DNA of 64,000 nucleotides from contig CANJTS010000001.1 in the NCBI GenBank assembly GCA_947477655.1, positions 124,001 to 188,000 on the forward strand, in the 5' to 3' direction. The translations under genes were made by a program, and so were the position numbers. The notes beneath the pieces are model-generated. The model did no database searches, had not been told where the DNA came from, and saw nothing but the letters and a program-made list of their open reading frames with translations. Of the stretch, positions 8,150-16,864 are shown one piece after another. Each line of letters begins with the position of its first letter. The first letter of the stretch is position 1. This DNA comes from CAILUG01 sp903844415. GTDB taxonomy: Bacteria > Pseudomonadota > Gammaproteobacteria > Pseudomonadales > Pseudohongiellaceae.

Positions 8150-8525
8150 GCATTTAACATGAAGTATCTAACATGGTCAGTGTTTAACATTTACAGGCGC
8201 ATTTCGTGATCTGATGCCAGATTTAGCCAACTGCACAATGTGACTGCAACACTTCCTGAATACCCGTTCAGGATGCAACCACTATTTGAATCTGTCAATG
8301 GACAAAAACGTACACACTATACGGATTTTCTCAAGGAGCTAGTAACACGACATAAAAGCCCTCGATCCAGCGTCCGTGCCAATTTGGTGATTTTTGCCTC
8401 CCACACGTCCTCCCCAGTAACAGCAATAAGCCACATAAACTTGCAATTTTACTGGCGACATTGTTTCGACTATCTGGTAAAAAGCACAACTTGTTTTTAA
8501 TGGCATTAACTAAGGGGAGTCCAGC
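8150..8525. other. Divergent intergenic region
   Basis: 376 bases between divergent genes at 8149 and 8526, so it should hold promoters for both. Near 8158-8190 the segment TTAACATG / CTAACATG / TTTAACAT occurs three times at about 14-base spacing, just upstream of the reverse-strand cassette. An 86-codon frame at 8240-8500 has no family resemblance and no ribosome binding site. No RNA gene is seen. Confidence 0.4.
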
Positions 8526-8711
8526 ATGGCCATAATCACTATCGACGGTACACAGTACGATTCAGATAAATTATCGGATCAAACAAAGAATCAGCTTATG
8601 AATTTGCAGTTTGTGGATAATGAACTGAAACGTTTGCAATCAAAGGCCGCTATCCTAGAAACTGCACGCCAAGTTTATGTGCGCGCACTGAAAGAAACTT
8701 TGGGTTTGTAA
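8526..8711 (+). CDS. Small DUF6447-like protein
   Basis: 61 residues. It starts MAIITIDGTQYDSDKLSD and continues with a predicted helix containing LQFVDNELKRLQSKAAILETARQ. This matches, from memory, the small DUF6447 family of marine and other Gammaproteobacteria: a short beta-hairpin followed by one long amphipathic helix, probably dimeric. Function is unknown. AAGGGGAG sits 7 bases before the ATG, a strong ribosome binding site, which supports real expression despite the small size. A 13-base-pair hairpin follows directly. Confidence 0.75.
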   Translation: MAIITIDGTQYDSDKLSDQTKNQLMNLQFVDNELKRLQSKAAILETARQVYVRALKETLGL

Positions 8712-8716
8712 TCTCC

Positions 8717-8751
8717 AGCGGCAATGAATCCACCGGATATTCATTGCCGCT
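8717..8751. terminator. Perfect 13-bp hairpin between convergent genes
   Basis: AGCGGCAATGAAT (8717-8729) and its exact complement (8739-8751) flank a 9-base loop, between the convergent ends of the DUF6447-like gene and the small lipoprotein gene, overlapping the latter's stop codon. Position and symmetry suit a bidirectional terminator. No long T run follows on either strand, so it may instead protect the transcript ends. Confidence 0.6.
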
Positions 8752-8986
8752 ATTGTCCTTCCAGTTGTTTGCGCCGCGCTGCTTGGGCCTCATCTAATAC
8801 AGCACTAGTCGCTTTAGCAGCTTCCAAAGCATCAAGCTGAGCTTGCGGGATGATTCCCTGAGGAGCATTGCTGTCAAGCTCGACGACTGGTGGTGTCGCT
8901 CCTGATTCACTCTGCGGCACGGGTTCGGAGCAGGCCGCCAAGCACAGACCACAGCTAAAAAATACAATAGTGCTTATCTTTTTCAT
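8750..8986 (-). CDS. Small predicted lipoprotein
   Basis: 78 residues. MKKISTIVFFSCGLCLAACSE is a lipoprotein signal with lipobox LAAC, so the mature protein starts at Cys19 and is only about 60 residues long. It has a Pro/Ser-rich spacer followed by a helical segment rich in Ala, Gln and Lys (LDALEAAKATSAVLDEAQAA). The residue after Cys is Ser, which predicts sorting to the outer membrane. I recognise no family. It stands alone, convergent with the DUF6447-like gene. Confidence 0.65.
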   Translation of the reverse strand: MKKISTIVFFSCGLCLAACSEPVPQSESGATPPVVELDSNAPQGIIPQAQLDALEAAKATSAVLDEAQAARRKQLEGQ

Positions 8987-9072
8987 TGTTGTTCCTACCT
9001 CGAAAATAGAGCCACCCTTAACTTAAAAAAAATCATCCAACTGTTAGGCAATGGGGATTGGGATAACACTGC

Positions 9073-9696
9073 TTATGTCGTTATAAAATATGTATTAATC
9101 AACTGCCTCAGTGTTGGCATTATTGACAACAACAACAATCCTGCCATTACCAGATTAAATATTTGCATGTATTGAGGCTTGTTCAGCACATGTTTTAGTG
9201 CAGCGCCAAACACCAGCCAAGAGCCTGTACAGGTGAATGATGCCAACATAAAAGTGCCGGCAATCTGTAGTAGCTGGAAAGTCTGCCCTTCACCGGCATT
9301 CAAGAATGTAGCAACCCCACTGGTTGCCATCATCCATGCTTTGGGATTAAGCCATTGAAACAACGCTGCTTGCACAAAATTAAGTGGCAAGCGATTTGAT
9401 CCATCCAATCCCTTTGGAACAGTAGTGGCAATACGCCAAGCCAGAATTAGCAGATAAATTAAGCCTGCTATTTTGATGACTTCATGAATATGTGGATAGC
9501 GGGTAAATAGCAATCCAAAACCCGCACCTATTACTAACACCATAAAGGTAAATCCAACCGCAATACCAACCAGATGTAACAGGCTGCGCTTTATGCCGTA
9601 GTTAAGTCCGGAGGCAAGCATCATCACGTTGTTAGGCCCGGGAGTGATGCTAGTAGAAAACGTGAACAGCAATAAAGCCTGAGATATTTCCAGCAT
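9073..9696 (-). CDS. LysE/RhtB-family amino-acid exporter
   Basis: 207 residues, mostly membrane-embedded (about six hydrophobic segments). The N-terminal signature SITPGPNNVMML (about 16-27) and the central FQWLNPKAWMMA (about 112-123) are typical of the LysE/RhtB superfamily, whose members export amino acids such as lysine, homoserine, threonine or cysteine. The substrate cannot be told from sequence. It sits between a small lipoprotein gene and the copper chaperone gene on the same strand, with no sign of shared function. A second family member lies at 16865-17485. Confidence 0.88.
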   Translation of the reverse strand: MLEISQALLLFTFSTSITPGPNNVMMLASGLNYGIKRSLLHLVGIAVGFTFMVLVIGAGFGLLFTRYPHIHEVIKIAGLIYLLILAWRIATTVPKGLDGSNRLPLNFVQAALFQWLNPKAWMMATSGVATFLNAGEGQTFQLLQIAGTFMLASFTCTGSWLVFGAALKHVLNKPQYMQIFNLVMAGLLLLSIMPTLRQLINTYFITT

Positions 9697-9729
9697 AAAA
9701 ATTCGAATTCCGCCTAGTTGCTAAATTTT

Positions 9730-10164
9730 TTATTCATCCAGCACACTGCGTACTGGCAACATAAGATGGTGGGTTTTACCATCGGAAAATTCGAGAATAA
9801 TTTCCACTTCGGAGCCGACAGCCAAGTTTGCATTCACTCCATTCAACATCAAATGCAAACCACCCGACTCTAGCAGCAGTGAACCGTGCGCAGGAATTAT
9901 GGACTTCATCACATGCTGCATTTGCAACAGCCCATTTTGATTTATGGTGGTGTGCAACATGATATTGTTTGCTACAACTGAAGTAGCACCGGTCAGCTCT
10001 AGTGCAATATCACCTGTATTGCTGAGTTTCATGTAAGCGGAAATGGTGTTTACACCGGGCAGTGGGCCACGCACGTAAGCATCTTCCACTACAAGATCAG
10101 CAACAGCAAAGCTTGCCCAATTTGACAAAAATAAAAGATAGAAGAGTTTAAATTTGTTATTCAT
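9730..10164 (-). CDS. Periplasmic copper chaperone PCu(A)C
   Basis: 144 residues with a signal peptide (MNNKFKLFYLLFLSNWASFA, cleaved before DLVVEDAYVR). It fits the copper-binding pattern H-X10-M-X21-H-X-M exactly: the His of NIMLHTT, the Met of LLQMQ, and HLM near the end. Such proteins hand Cu(I) to the CuA site of cytochrome oxidase. The ATG at 10164 is preferred to the in-frame start at 10218 because it begins the signal peptide. Sco and cox genes, common neighbours, are not present. It follows the TPR lipoprotein gene on the same strand with a 55-base gap. Confidence 0.85.
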   Translation of the reverse strand: MNNKFKLFYLLFLSNWASFAVADLVVEDAYVRGPLPGVNTISAYMKLSNTGDIALELTGATSVVANNIMLHTTINQNGLLQMQHVMKSIIPAHGSLLLESGGLHLMLNGVNANLAVGSEVEIILEFSDGKTHHLMLPVRSVLDE

Positions 10165-10219
10165 ATATGGAAATCTCAATAGTTTGATCCAACAAATATA
10201 GATCAATGTCATGACCAAA

Positions 10220-10933
10220 CTATTTTGGAATTGTGATCAATATATTGGGAGTGCCTGCAATATTCAAATTACCCCGCAAACGATAACCTCCAACCGCTTC
10301 TCGCATGGTTTTGTAAATCCAACGCCCTTCTTCATCGGTACGTGCATTGATCAGAAAAGTCGCTTCCAATTTCTGAATGCGCTGGGCAATATCAGCCAGT
10401 CGTGTCAGCATTTCCAGGCTTTGTATGGAGAGTTCAGCCGGATCAAGCTCAATCATCTCCACTTTTGTAAGCCGTGCTGTTGCCAGACGTTCACGTGCAG
10501 CAGACAGTTCAGCCCTATCCGGGTTTAGTCGAGTAGCGCGGGCCAGCAAACTTTCGGCTTCGTTATACAAACCCTGGGCCGTCGCAGCATCGGCCAAACT
10601 TATATAACGTAATACAATTTCTTGAATACCTGCCAGTGCCACAGCATTACCTGAATCTAGCTCCAACACTTCGCGAAAACGGTCATAGGCATTATCGCCA
10701 GCAGGTAACATCAGTTTGTTGTTTTCCAGAGCAATACTTGCAGAATAAAGCATGTCGGCCAGGATGCGTGCACGCTGAAATTCACCTGCATTACTTTGTA
10801 CTGGTTCTGGCACGACGGGGGGAGGTACGCTTGGTATGTAAACCGTTTCTTTTATTGGAGCAGTACAGCCTGCAAGCAGTAAATTTATTACCAGTAAGCA
10901 ACAACCAACTCGAAACATTGAAAATCTTTGCAT
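10220..10933 (-). CDS. TPR-like outer-membrane lipoprotein
   Basis: 237 residues. The signal ends in the lipobox LLAGC (Cys at about 22), followed by Thr, which predicts outer-membrane sorting. A Pro/Val-rich linker leads to helical repeats of TPR type: FREVLELDSGNAVALAGIQEIVLRYISLA and GLYNEAESLLARATRLNPDRAELSAARERL. The last third (ALNI..AGTPNILITIP region) looks like a small beta domain. It probably acts as a scaffold in the envelope; no partner can be named. It is upstream of the copper chaperone gene in the same direction. Confidence 0.65.
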   Translation of the reverse strand: MQRFSMFRVGCCLLVINLLLAGCTAPIKETVYIPSVPPPVVPEPVQSNAGEFQRARILADMLYSASIALENNKLMLPAGDNAYDRFREVLELDSGNAVALAGIQEIVLRYISLADAATAQGLYNEAESLLARATRLNPDRAELSAARERLATARLTKVEMIELDPAELSIQSLEMLTRLADIAQRIQKLEATFLINARTDEEGRWIYKTMREAVGGYRLRGNLNIAGTPNILITIPK

Positions 10934-10961
10934 CGTTACTTATCCCAGAATTCGCTACTGT

Positions 10962-12173
10962 TCATGACAACAAACCAGAAAATGGCAGATATTCTACCGT
11001 GTCTCCAACCTTGACTGTGGTGTGTATTGGGACGATTGCCAGCCCGTCCGCCCAAGACAGAGACGTGAGCACACTGGAACCTTGATCTGCAAAAGCTTGT
11101 GCCACCAGCCCTTGGCCTTCTTTTACCAGCCGCACACGCAAAAATTCCTGCCGACTACCAGCTTCGTCAACACTGAACCCTGCTCTTACCGGGAACGAGG
11201 GCAATTGGATATTAGTCGCACCTTGCATACGCAATAGATATGGACGCACCAAAATTACAAAAGTGACAAATACAGCAACGGGATTACCGGGTAAGCCAAA
11301 AAATGGTTTGTCGTCGATTCGCCCAAAGGAAAACGGTTTGCCGGGTTTGATCGCCAATTTCCACATGCTCAGCACACCCATGTTTTCCACTGCTTGCCGC
11401 ACATGATCTTCAGCGCCTACCGAAACTCCACCTGTCGTAATAATACAATCGGCCTGTGTAGCTGTCCGTAGAGCAGCTTCAGTACTGGCGAGCGTATCTG
11501 CAACAATACCAAGCTTAAGCACATTCATCCCTAGCCTCGCCAGCAAACCGGCTAAGGTATAACTGTTGGAATCATAAAGTTGACCTGCTTGTAAAGGCGT
11601 ACCCGGGGCAACCACTTCATCACCAGTGTTGAGAATAGCAATTGTCAACGGCTTGAATATTTTGACTCGGCTAATCCCGAGTGAAGCCAGCAAACCCTGA
11701 TCCTGTGCCTGTAATCGATGACCCTTTGGCAGCACTTGGGTAGAGATGGCGATGTCATGGCCCATGCGACGAATATTTTGTCCTGGCTGCGGATTTTCAT
11801 TGATAACAATAATGTTATCTTCAATCTGGGTGTTTTCCTGCATGACAACTGCATCAGCACCGAAAGGCAGCGGCGCCCCTGTATAAATACGTGCGACCGT
11901 GCCGCGCACCAGTGGCTGTCCCGGATGTCCTGCAGCGATGGTTTGACTCAAGGGCAAACGTGATTGTGCACTAGCCAGATCCTGAGTGTTTATGGCATAG
12001 CCATCCATCGCAGAATTATCGTACGCAGGGACATTCATCTCCGAGCGCAGTGCTTGTGCAAGCACACGACCCAACGCTTCTACCAGTGGCACTTCCACCA
12101 CAGTTGTGCCGGAGCGAACATCACTAAGTAAATGCTCAAGTGCATCAGCAATAGGAATTAATGGTTTGGACAT
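10962..12173 (-). CDS. moeA: Molybdopterin molybdenumtransferase
   Basis: 403 residues. MoeA inserts molybdate into adenylylated molybdopterin, the last step of molybdenum cofactor synthesis. Motifs in order: PAYDNSAMDGYA (about 52-63), IYTGAPLPFGADAVV, NTGDEV, YDSNSYTL, TTGGVSVGAEDHV, KPGKPFSFG and FGLPGNPVAVFVTF. The ATG at 12173 starts a normal family N-terminus; the alternative at 12188 would be a TTG overlapping the upstream gene. The gene lies directly after the RmlD-like gene on the same strand. Other cofactor genes (moaA-E, mog) are not in the window. Confidence 0.95.
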   Translation of the reverse strand: MSKPLIPIADALEHLLSDVRSGTTVVEVPLVEALGRVLAQALRSEMNVPAYDNSAMDGYAINTQDLASAQSRLPLSQTIAAGHPGQPLVRGTVARIYTGAPLPFGADAVVMQENTQIEDNIIVINENPQPGQNIRRMGHDIAISTQVLPKGHRLQAQDQGLLASLGISRVKIFKPLTIAILNTGDEVVAPGTPLQAGQLYDSNSYTLAGLLARLGMNVLKLGIVADTLASTEAALRTATQADCIITTGGVSVGAEDHVRQAVENMGVLSMWKLAIKPGKPFSFGRIDDKPFFGLPGNPVAVFVTFVILVRPYLLRMQGATNIQLPSFPVRAGFSVDEAGSRQEFLRVRLVKEGQGLVAQAFADQGSSVLTSLSWADGLAIVPIHTTVKVGDTVEYLPFSGLLS

Positions 12174-12184
12174 AACTAAGTTGA

Positions 12185-13270
12185 TCAAGACAATGGAGTG
12201 TCTTTACGCCTCACGGTTGTTTTGGCATGTGAACCAGAATCTGCTGGCTTGCTTATTTTGCTTCTCAGCTTTCCCTTAACTTTACTTTTGACCTTACGCT
12301 TAGTCGCAGATGATCTGCCTTTCGTGGTGGCGGAAAGCACTTCTGTGTCAGCGTTTGGCTTAGCTGGTATCGGCTGTGCATGTTCAATACCATAAATATC
12401 CTCAATCAAAACGGTTAATTCAGCGACCCGCGACCTCTGTTTGATACCAAATGTTTCAAACACACGCTGGCTACTGAGAACTGTACTGGCAATAAACGGT
12501 TTACGAACTGGGCATTTAGTAATTTGAAGTGCGGGTAACACAGTAGCAAGCTGGGTATCAAACTGAGCGGCAATCTGTAAAAAATTGCTGACAAAAATAT
12601 CTAGGCTCAAGGGTTGTGAAGCGCAGTAGTGATAAGTACCCCAGACCTCTGCTGCACAATCGACTTGACGAGAGATTGCCAGCAAAACGCGCGCCACATC
12701 ACTGGTGGGAGTCGGGCAGAAACGATGATTCATCACTTCTAATTTGCCACTGTTCTGCTTGCAGGTGGCAATATACTGCCTGAAAAAATCGTGGTTAGGT
12801 GTGCCAAAAAGCCAGTCAGTGCGAACAATTACATGATTTGGAAGAACATCCCGTATTGCCCTTTCTCCGGACCACCTGCTTTGCCCGTAATGACTACTGG
12901 GGTTAGTGGTGTCAGTTTCTACATAGGGATGTATTTTTTTTCCGTCGAACACATACGCGCTGGAATGATGCACTAAGGGTAAATTCAGTTGTTTACACAC
13001 TTCGGCCAGCGTGGACACACCACTGCTGTTAAGAATGTCACATTCCTTGGCAGCTTCAGGATCACTCTCAGCCATTTCTAAATCAGAGTAGGAAGCCAGA
13101 TTAACAATCTGGCTGGGTTTGCAACTCACACAAGCTTTGACAACTTCCGTGCGCTTGAGCAGATTCAACTCACTGGTAGCAAGCGCCAGATATTCCACAC
13201 TCTCACTTTGCAGCAGACCAATTAACGCCACACCCAAATTGCTGTCGGCTCCGAGCACTAGTAACTTCAC
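12185..13270 (-). CDS. RmlD-like sugar-nucleotide reductase homologue with basic C-terminal tail
   Basis: 361 residues, GTG start. The first ~285 residues form an extended short-chain dehydrogenase like dTDP-4-dehydrorhamnose reductase: LVLGADSNLGVAL (Rossmann loop), NLASYSDLEMAE, HHSSAYVFDGK, NPSSHYGQSRWSGE and FRQYIATC. The family's catalytic YxxxK reads Y128-G-Q-S-R132, so the lysine is replaced by arginine, and the usual TDYVFDG is SAYVFDG. From about residue 310 a tail of some 50 residues is very rich in Lys, Arg, Ser and Thr, foreign to the family. It may be a non-enzymatic or altered reductase. No other rhamnose genes are nearby; moeA follows and ssb precedes. Confidence 0.7.
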   Translation of the reverse strand: MKLLVLGADSNLGVALIGLLQSESVEYLALATSELNLLKRTEVVKACVSCKPSQIVNLASYSDLEMAESDPEAAKECDILNSSGVSTLAEVCKQLNLPLVHHSSAYVFDGKKIHPYVETDTTNPSSHYGQSRWSGERAIRDVLPNHVIVRTDWLFGTPNHDFFRQYIATCKQNSGKLEVMNHRFCPTPTSDVARVLLAISRQVDCAAEVWGTYHYCASQPLSLDIFVSNFLQIAAQFDTQLATVLPALQITKCPVRKPFIASTVLSSQRVFETFGIKQRSRVAELTVLIEDIYGIEHAQPIPAKPNADTEVLSATTKGRSSATKRKVKSKVKGKLRSKISKPADSGSHAKTTVRRKDTPLS

Positions 13271-13315
13271 AACGCTTTCATTTCCTCACTAACTGCTAGG
13301 GTTAGCAGTTGTCTA

Positions 13316-13804
13316 TCAGAACGGTATGTCGTCGTCAAAACTGTCCATTTCCGCAGGGGGTGGCTTCTGCGAGCGTGTATCGGAACTACCTTTGTTGGGG
13401 CTTGGAGTGTTATTGCGTGGAGCGGACTGATAGGAACCAGCATTGTCAGAATCGCTGCCGCCACCGCCTTTGCCATCCAACATCTGCATCTGATCGGCAA
13501 TAATTTCAGTGGTGTAACGCTTTACGCCATCCTGCTCCCAGGCGTTGGTACGAAGACTGCCTTCAACATAAATCTTGGATCCTTTCTTGACGTACTCCGT
13601 TACGACTTCAGCCAAACGCTGGTAAAACACCACACGATGCCATTCGGTACGCTCCTGTTTCTCCCCGGTATTTTTATCTTTCCAGGTTTCGGAAGTTGCC
13701 AAAGTGACATTGGTGACTGCACCGCCATTAGGCATATAACGGGTTTCCGGATCTTTTCCGACATTACCTACTAGAATTACTTTATTTACGCCTCTGCCTG
13801 CCAT
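13316..13804 (-). CDS. ssb: Single-stranded DNA-binding protein
   Basis: 162 residues. The OB-fold begins GVNKVILVGNVGKDPETRYMPNGG and contains TEWHRVVFYQRLAEV and YVEGSLRTN; it binds single-stranded DNA as a tetramer in replication, recombination and repair. After residue ~112 comes a flexible Gly/Ser/Pro-rich linker, then the acidic tip DSFDDDIPF that recruits partner proteins. The ATG at 13804 is chosen over 13816 because GGAGGT lies just upstream of it and inside the longer frame. It is divergent from uvrA, the usual arrangement in Gammaproteobacteria. Confidence 0.96.
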   Translation of the reverse strand: MAGRGVNKVILVGNVGKDPETRYMPNGGAVTNVTLATSETWKDKNTGEKQERTEWHRVVFYQRLAEVVTEYVKKGSKIYVEGSLRTNAWEQDGVKRYTTEIIADQMQMLDGKGGGGSDSDNAGSYQSAPRNNTPSPNKGSSDTRSQKPPPAEMDSFDDDIPF

Positions 13805-13885
13805 ATTGACCTCCATATGCTGGTTATTTCGAGCTCTTTTTGTGAGTTCGGGATAGCAGTCAGTCTAGCATTAAACTCAAAAATT

Positions 13886-13915
13886 TCGACCAAATTTAAG
13901 CCTGAAGGTTATAAT
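13886..13915 (+). promoter_or_regulatory. Candidate sigma-70 promoter for uvrA
   Basis: A perfect TATAAT at 13910-13915 has TCGACC (4 of 6 to TTGACA) 18 bases upstream at 13886-13891, about 50 bases before the uvrA ATG. No CTGT-N8-ACAG LexA box was found in the ssb-uvrA gap, although this pair is SOS-controlled in E. coli. Confidence 0.4.
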
Positions 13916-13964
13916 CACTGGTTCATATTTTTCCTTTCAAAAAACCCAGCAGCAGCCAGTAACC

Positions 13965-16796
13965 ATGGATAAAATCACCGTCAGGGGTGCGCGCACGCAC
14001 AACCTGAAGAACATTGATGTCACTATTCCCCGCGATCAGTTAGTGGTCATTACTGGCTTGTCCGGTTCGGGTAAATCGTCCCTTGCCTTCGACACGCTCT
14101 ATGCCGAGGGTCAACGCCGGTATGTGGAATCGCTTTCCACTTATGCCCGCCAGTTTTTGTCAATAATGGAAAAACCAGACATCGATCAGATTTCCGGTTT
14201 GTCTCCTGCAATTTCCATTGAGCAGAAATCCACGTCCCACAATCCACGCTCAACCGTAGGTACCATCACCGAAATTTATGACTATTTGCGTTTATTGTTT
14301 GCACGTGTCGGTGATCCATACTGCCCTGATCACAACCTAAAATTACAAGCACAGACGGTGAGCCAAATGGTGGACCAAGTGCTCACCTTGCCGGAAGGCA
14401 CTGCCATGATGTTGCTGGCTCCTGTGATCCGTGATCGCAAGGGTGAACATTTGCATGTGTTCCACGAACTCAAAAGCAACGGTTTTATTCGTGCCCGCGT
14501 CGATGGCATTGTCACCGAACTGGACTATCCGCCAGAACTGGAGAAAAACAAAAAACATACCATTGAAGTGGTAATCGACCGCTTCAAGGTGCGTCCCGAT
14601 CTCGGACAACGCTTGGCTGAATCATTTGAAACGGCACTGCAACTTTCCAACGGCATAGCACTGGTCAGTCCTATGGAAGAAGGTAATGGGCCAGAGCTGG
14701 TATTCTCGTCCCTGTTCGCCTGCCCGCAATGTGGACACAGCATTGCTGAATTGGAACCACGGTTGTTCTCTTTTAATAATCCGGCGGGGGCTTGTGAAAG
14801 TTGCGATGGTCTCGGTTTGAAACAATTTTTTGATGAAAAAAGGGTGGTGGTGGATACCAGTCTGTCGCTAGCTGAAGGCGCAGTTCGCGGCTGGGATCGC
14901 CGTAACATTTATTACTTTCAACTACTGACTTCACTGGCCAAACATTATGACTTTGCAGTGGATATTCCCTTTGCGGATTTAGCAGTCAAATTTCGTAATT
15001 TGATTCTGCGCGGCACCGGCACAGAAGAAATCGCGTTTAATTTTGTAAACGAGCGCGGCGACAACATCAAACGCAAACATGCCTTTGAAGGCATCATTCC
15101 CAACATGGATAGGCGCTACCATGAAACGGACTCGTTGATGGTGCGAGAGGATTTGGCCAAATACCTCAGCTCCCAAAATTGCCCTGCCTGTGCTGGCACG
15201 CGTTTACGGCGTGATGCGCGGCATGTGTTGATTGATGACCGTAATTTACCTTCCATCACCAATCTGACCATTGGGGGTGCTTTCAAATATTTCACAGAAC
15301 TGCAATTTACTGGCAACAAAGCCAGCATTGCCGAAAAAATCCTCAAAGAAATTGAAGATCGCCTACGTTTTCTGGTTGATGTGGGGCTTAACTACCTCAC
15401 TTTGAGCCGCAGTGCTGAAACACTTTCCGGCGGTGAAGCCCAGCGAATCAGACTGGCCAGTCAAATTGGTGCTGGTCTGGTTGGTGTAATGTATATTCTC
15501 GACGAACCATCCATTGGCTTGCATCAGCGCGACAACGAACGACTACTCGGCACCCTCAAACATCTGCGTGATATTGGCAACACTGTGATTGTGGTAGAAC
15601 ACGACGAAGATGCCATTCGCGCTGCCGATCACGTAATTGATATTGGCCCTGGTGCGGGTGTTCACGGCGGCAGGATCGTGGCTCAGGGCACGCCAGCCGA
15701 AGTGATTGCAAATCCCAATTCACTCACCGGACTCTATTTGTCCGGCAAAGAGCGTATAGAAATTCCACCCACACGGTGTAAGGCAAATCCCGCAAAAAAA
15801 CTGGTACTCAACGGTGCCAGCGGTAACAATCTCAAAAAAATTACACTGGAAATTCCACTCGGTTTGATGACTTGTGTTACTGGTGTATCGGGCTCCGGCA
15901 AATCCACATTGATCAACAACACACTTTATCCATTAGCGGCGACTGCGCTTAATGGTGCAACAACACTCGACGCAGCGCCACATGACAGTCTTGAGGGCCT
16001 GCAACTTCTCGACAAAGTAGTGGACATCGATCAAAGCCCAATTGGTCGAACACCACGCTCCAACCCCGCAACTTACACTGGCATTTTTACCCCCGTGCGC
16101 GATTTGTTTGCCAGCACTCAAGAAGCCCGCTCCCGTGGTTATCAACCGGGCCGGTTCAGTTTCAACGTTAAAGGTGGCCGCTGTGAAGCGTGTCAGGGTG
16201 ATGGTGTGGTCAAAGTGGAGATGCATTTTTTACCCGACGTTTATGTCACCTGCGAAACCTGCAAAAACAAGCGCTACAACCGCGAAACCCTGGAAGTGAA
16301 ATTCAAAGGCAAGAACATCTGTGAAGTACTGGAAATGACTATAGAAGACGCGCGTCAATTTTTCGATGCTGTGCCAGCCATTGCCCGCAAGTTACAAACA
16401 CTGATGGAAGTCGGGCTGTCGTATATCAAACTGGGACAGGCCGCCACCACACTCTCTGGTGGTGAAGCCCAACGTGTAAAACTGGCCCGCGAACTTTCCA
16501 AACGCGACACCGGCCAAACCCTTTACATACTCGACGAACCCACCACCGGACTGCATTTTCACGACATAAAACAACTGCTCAAAGTACTGCATAAATTACG
16601 CGATGAAGGCAACACAATCGTAGTAATTGAGCACAATCTGGATGTGATAAAAACTGCTGATTGGGTGGTGGATCTTGGCCCTGAGGGCGGTGATGGCGGC
16701 GGTGAAATAATCGCTTGCGGCACACCTGAACAATTGGCCAACATACCACAGTCGTATACAGGGCATTATTTGAACAAAGTCCTTAAACACCCATAA
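13965..16796 (+). CDS. uvrA: Excinuclease ABC subunit A
   Basis: 943 residues, full length. UvrA dimers scan DNA for bulky lesions and load UvrB. Two ABC ATPase modules are visible: first Walker A GLSGSGKSSLAFDT (about 31-44) with signature LSGGEAQRIRLASQIG (about 488-503), second Walker A GVSGSGKSTLINNT (about 641-654) with LSGGEAQRVKLAREL (about 830-844). Zinc ligands lie in CPQCGHS..CESCDGLG and CEACQGDG..CETC. It is divergent from ssb and followed by an unrelated exporter gene 68 bases on. No disruption is seen. Confidence 0.98.
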   Translation: MDKITVRGARTHNLKNIDVTIPRDQLVVITGLSGSGKSSLAFDTLYAEGQRRYVESLSTYARQFLSIMEKPDIDQISGLSPAISIEQKSTSHNPRSTVGTITEIYDYLRLLFARVGDPYCPDHNLKLQAQTVSQMVDQVLTLPEGTAMMLLAPVIRDRKGEHLHVFHELKSNGFIRARVDGIVTELDYPPELEKNKKHTIEVVIDRFKVRPDLGQRLAESFETALQLSNGIALVSPMEEGNGPELVFSSLFACPQCGHSIAELEPRLFSFNNPAGACESCDGLGLKQFFDEKRVVVDTSLSLAEGAVRGWDRRNIYYFQLLTSLAKHYDFAVDIPFADLAVKFRNLILRGTGTEEIAFNFVNERGDNIKRKHAFEGIIPNMDRRYHETDSLMVREDLAKYLSSQNCPACAGTRLRRDARHVLIDDRNLPSITNLTIGGAFKYFTELQFTGNKASIAEKILKEIEDRLRFLVDVGLNYLTLSRSAETLSGGEAQRIRLASQIGAGLVGVMYILDEPSIGLHQRDNERLLGTLKHLRDIGNTVIVVEHDEDAIRAADHVIDIGPGAGVHGGRIVAQGTPAEVIANPNSLTGLYLSGKERIEIPPTRCKANPAKKLVLNGASGNNLKKITLEIPLGLMTCVTGVSGSGKSTLINNTLYPLAATALNGATTLDAAPHDSLEGLQLLDKVVDIDQSPIGRTPRSNPATYTGIFTPVRDLFASTQEARSRGYQPGRFSFNVKGGRCEACQGDGVVKVEMHFLPDVYVTCETCKNKRYNRETLEVKFKGKNICEVLEMTIEDARQFFDAVPAIARKLQTLMEVGLSYIKLGQAATTLSGGEAQRVKLARELSKRDTGQTLYILDEPTTGLHFHDIKQLLKVLHKLRDEGNTIVVIEHNLDVIKTADWVVDLGPEGGDGGGEIIACGTPEQLANIPQSYTGHYLNKVLKHP

Positions 16797-16864
16797 GCAG
16801 GTTATTAACATGCTGGCAGACCAGCGCTAGCCGGAAGATTATTTTTGAGGGAGTGCTTAGGTCC

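Noticed and set aside
8240..8500. 86-codon frame in the divergent gap
   Set aside because: No ribosome binding site, no family resemblance, and it covers a region expected to hold promoters.
9730..10164. Loss of a copper ligand in the PCu(A)C protein
   Set aside because: On counting residues the H-X10-M-X21-H-X-M pattern is complete.
13805..13964. LexA box between ssb and uvrA
   Set aside because: No CTGT-N8-ACAG match was found, although SOS control is expected from E. coli.
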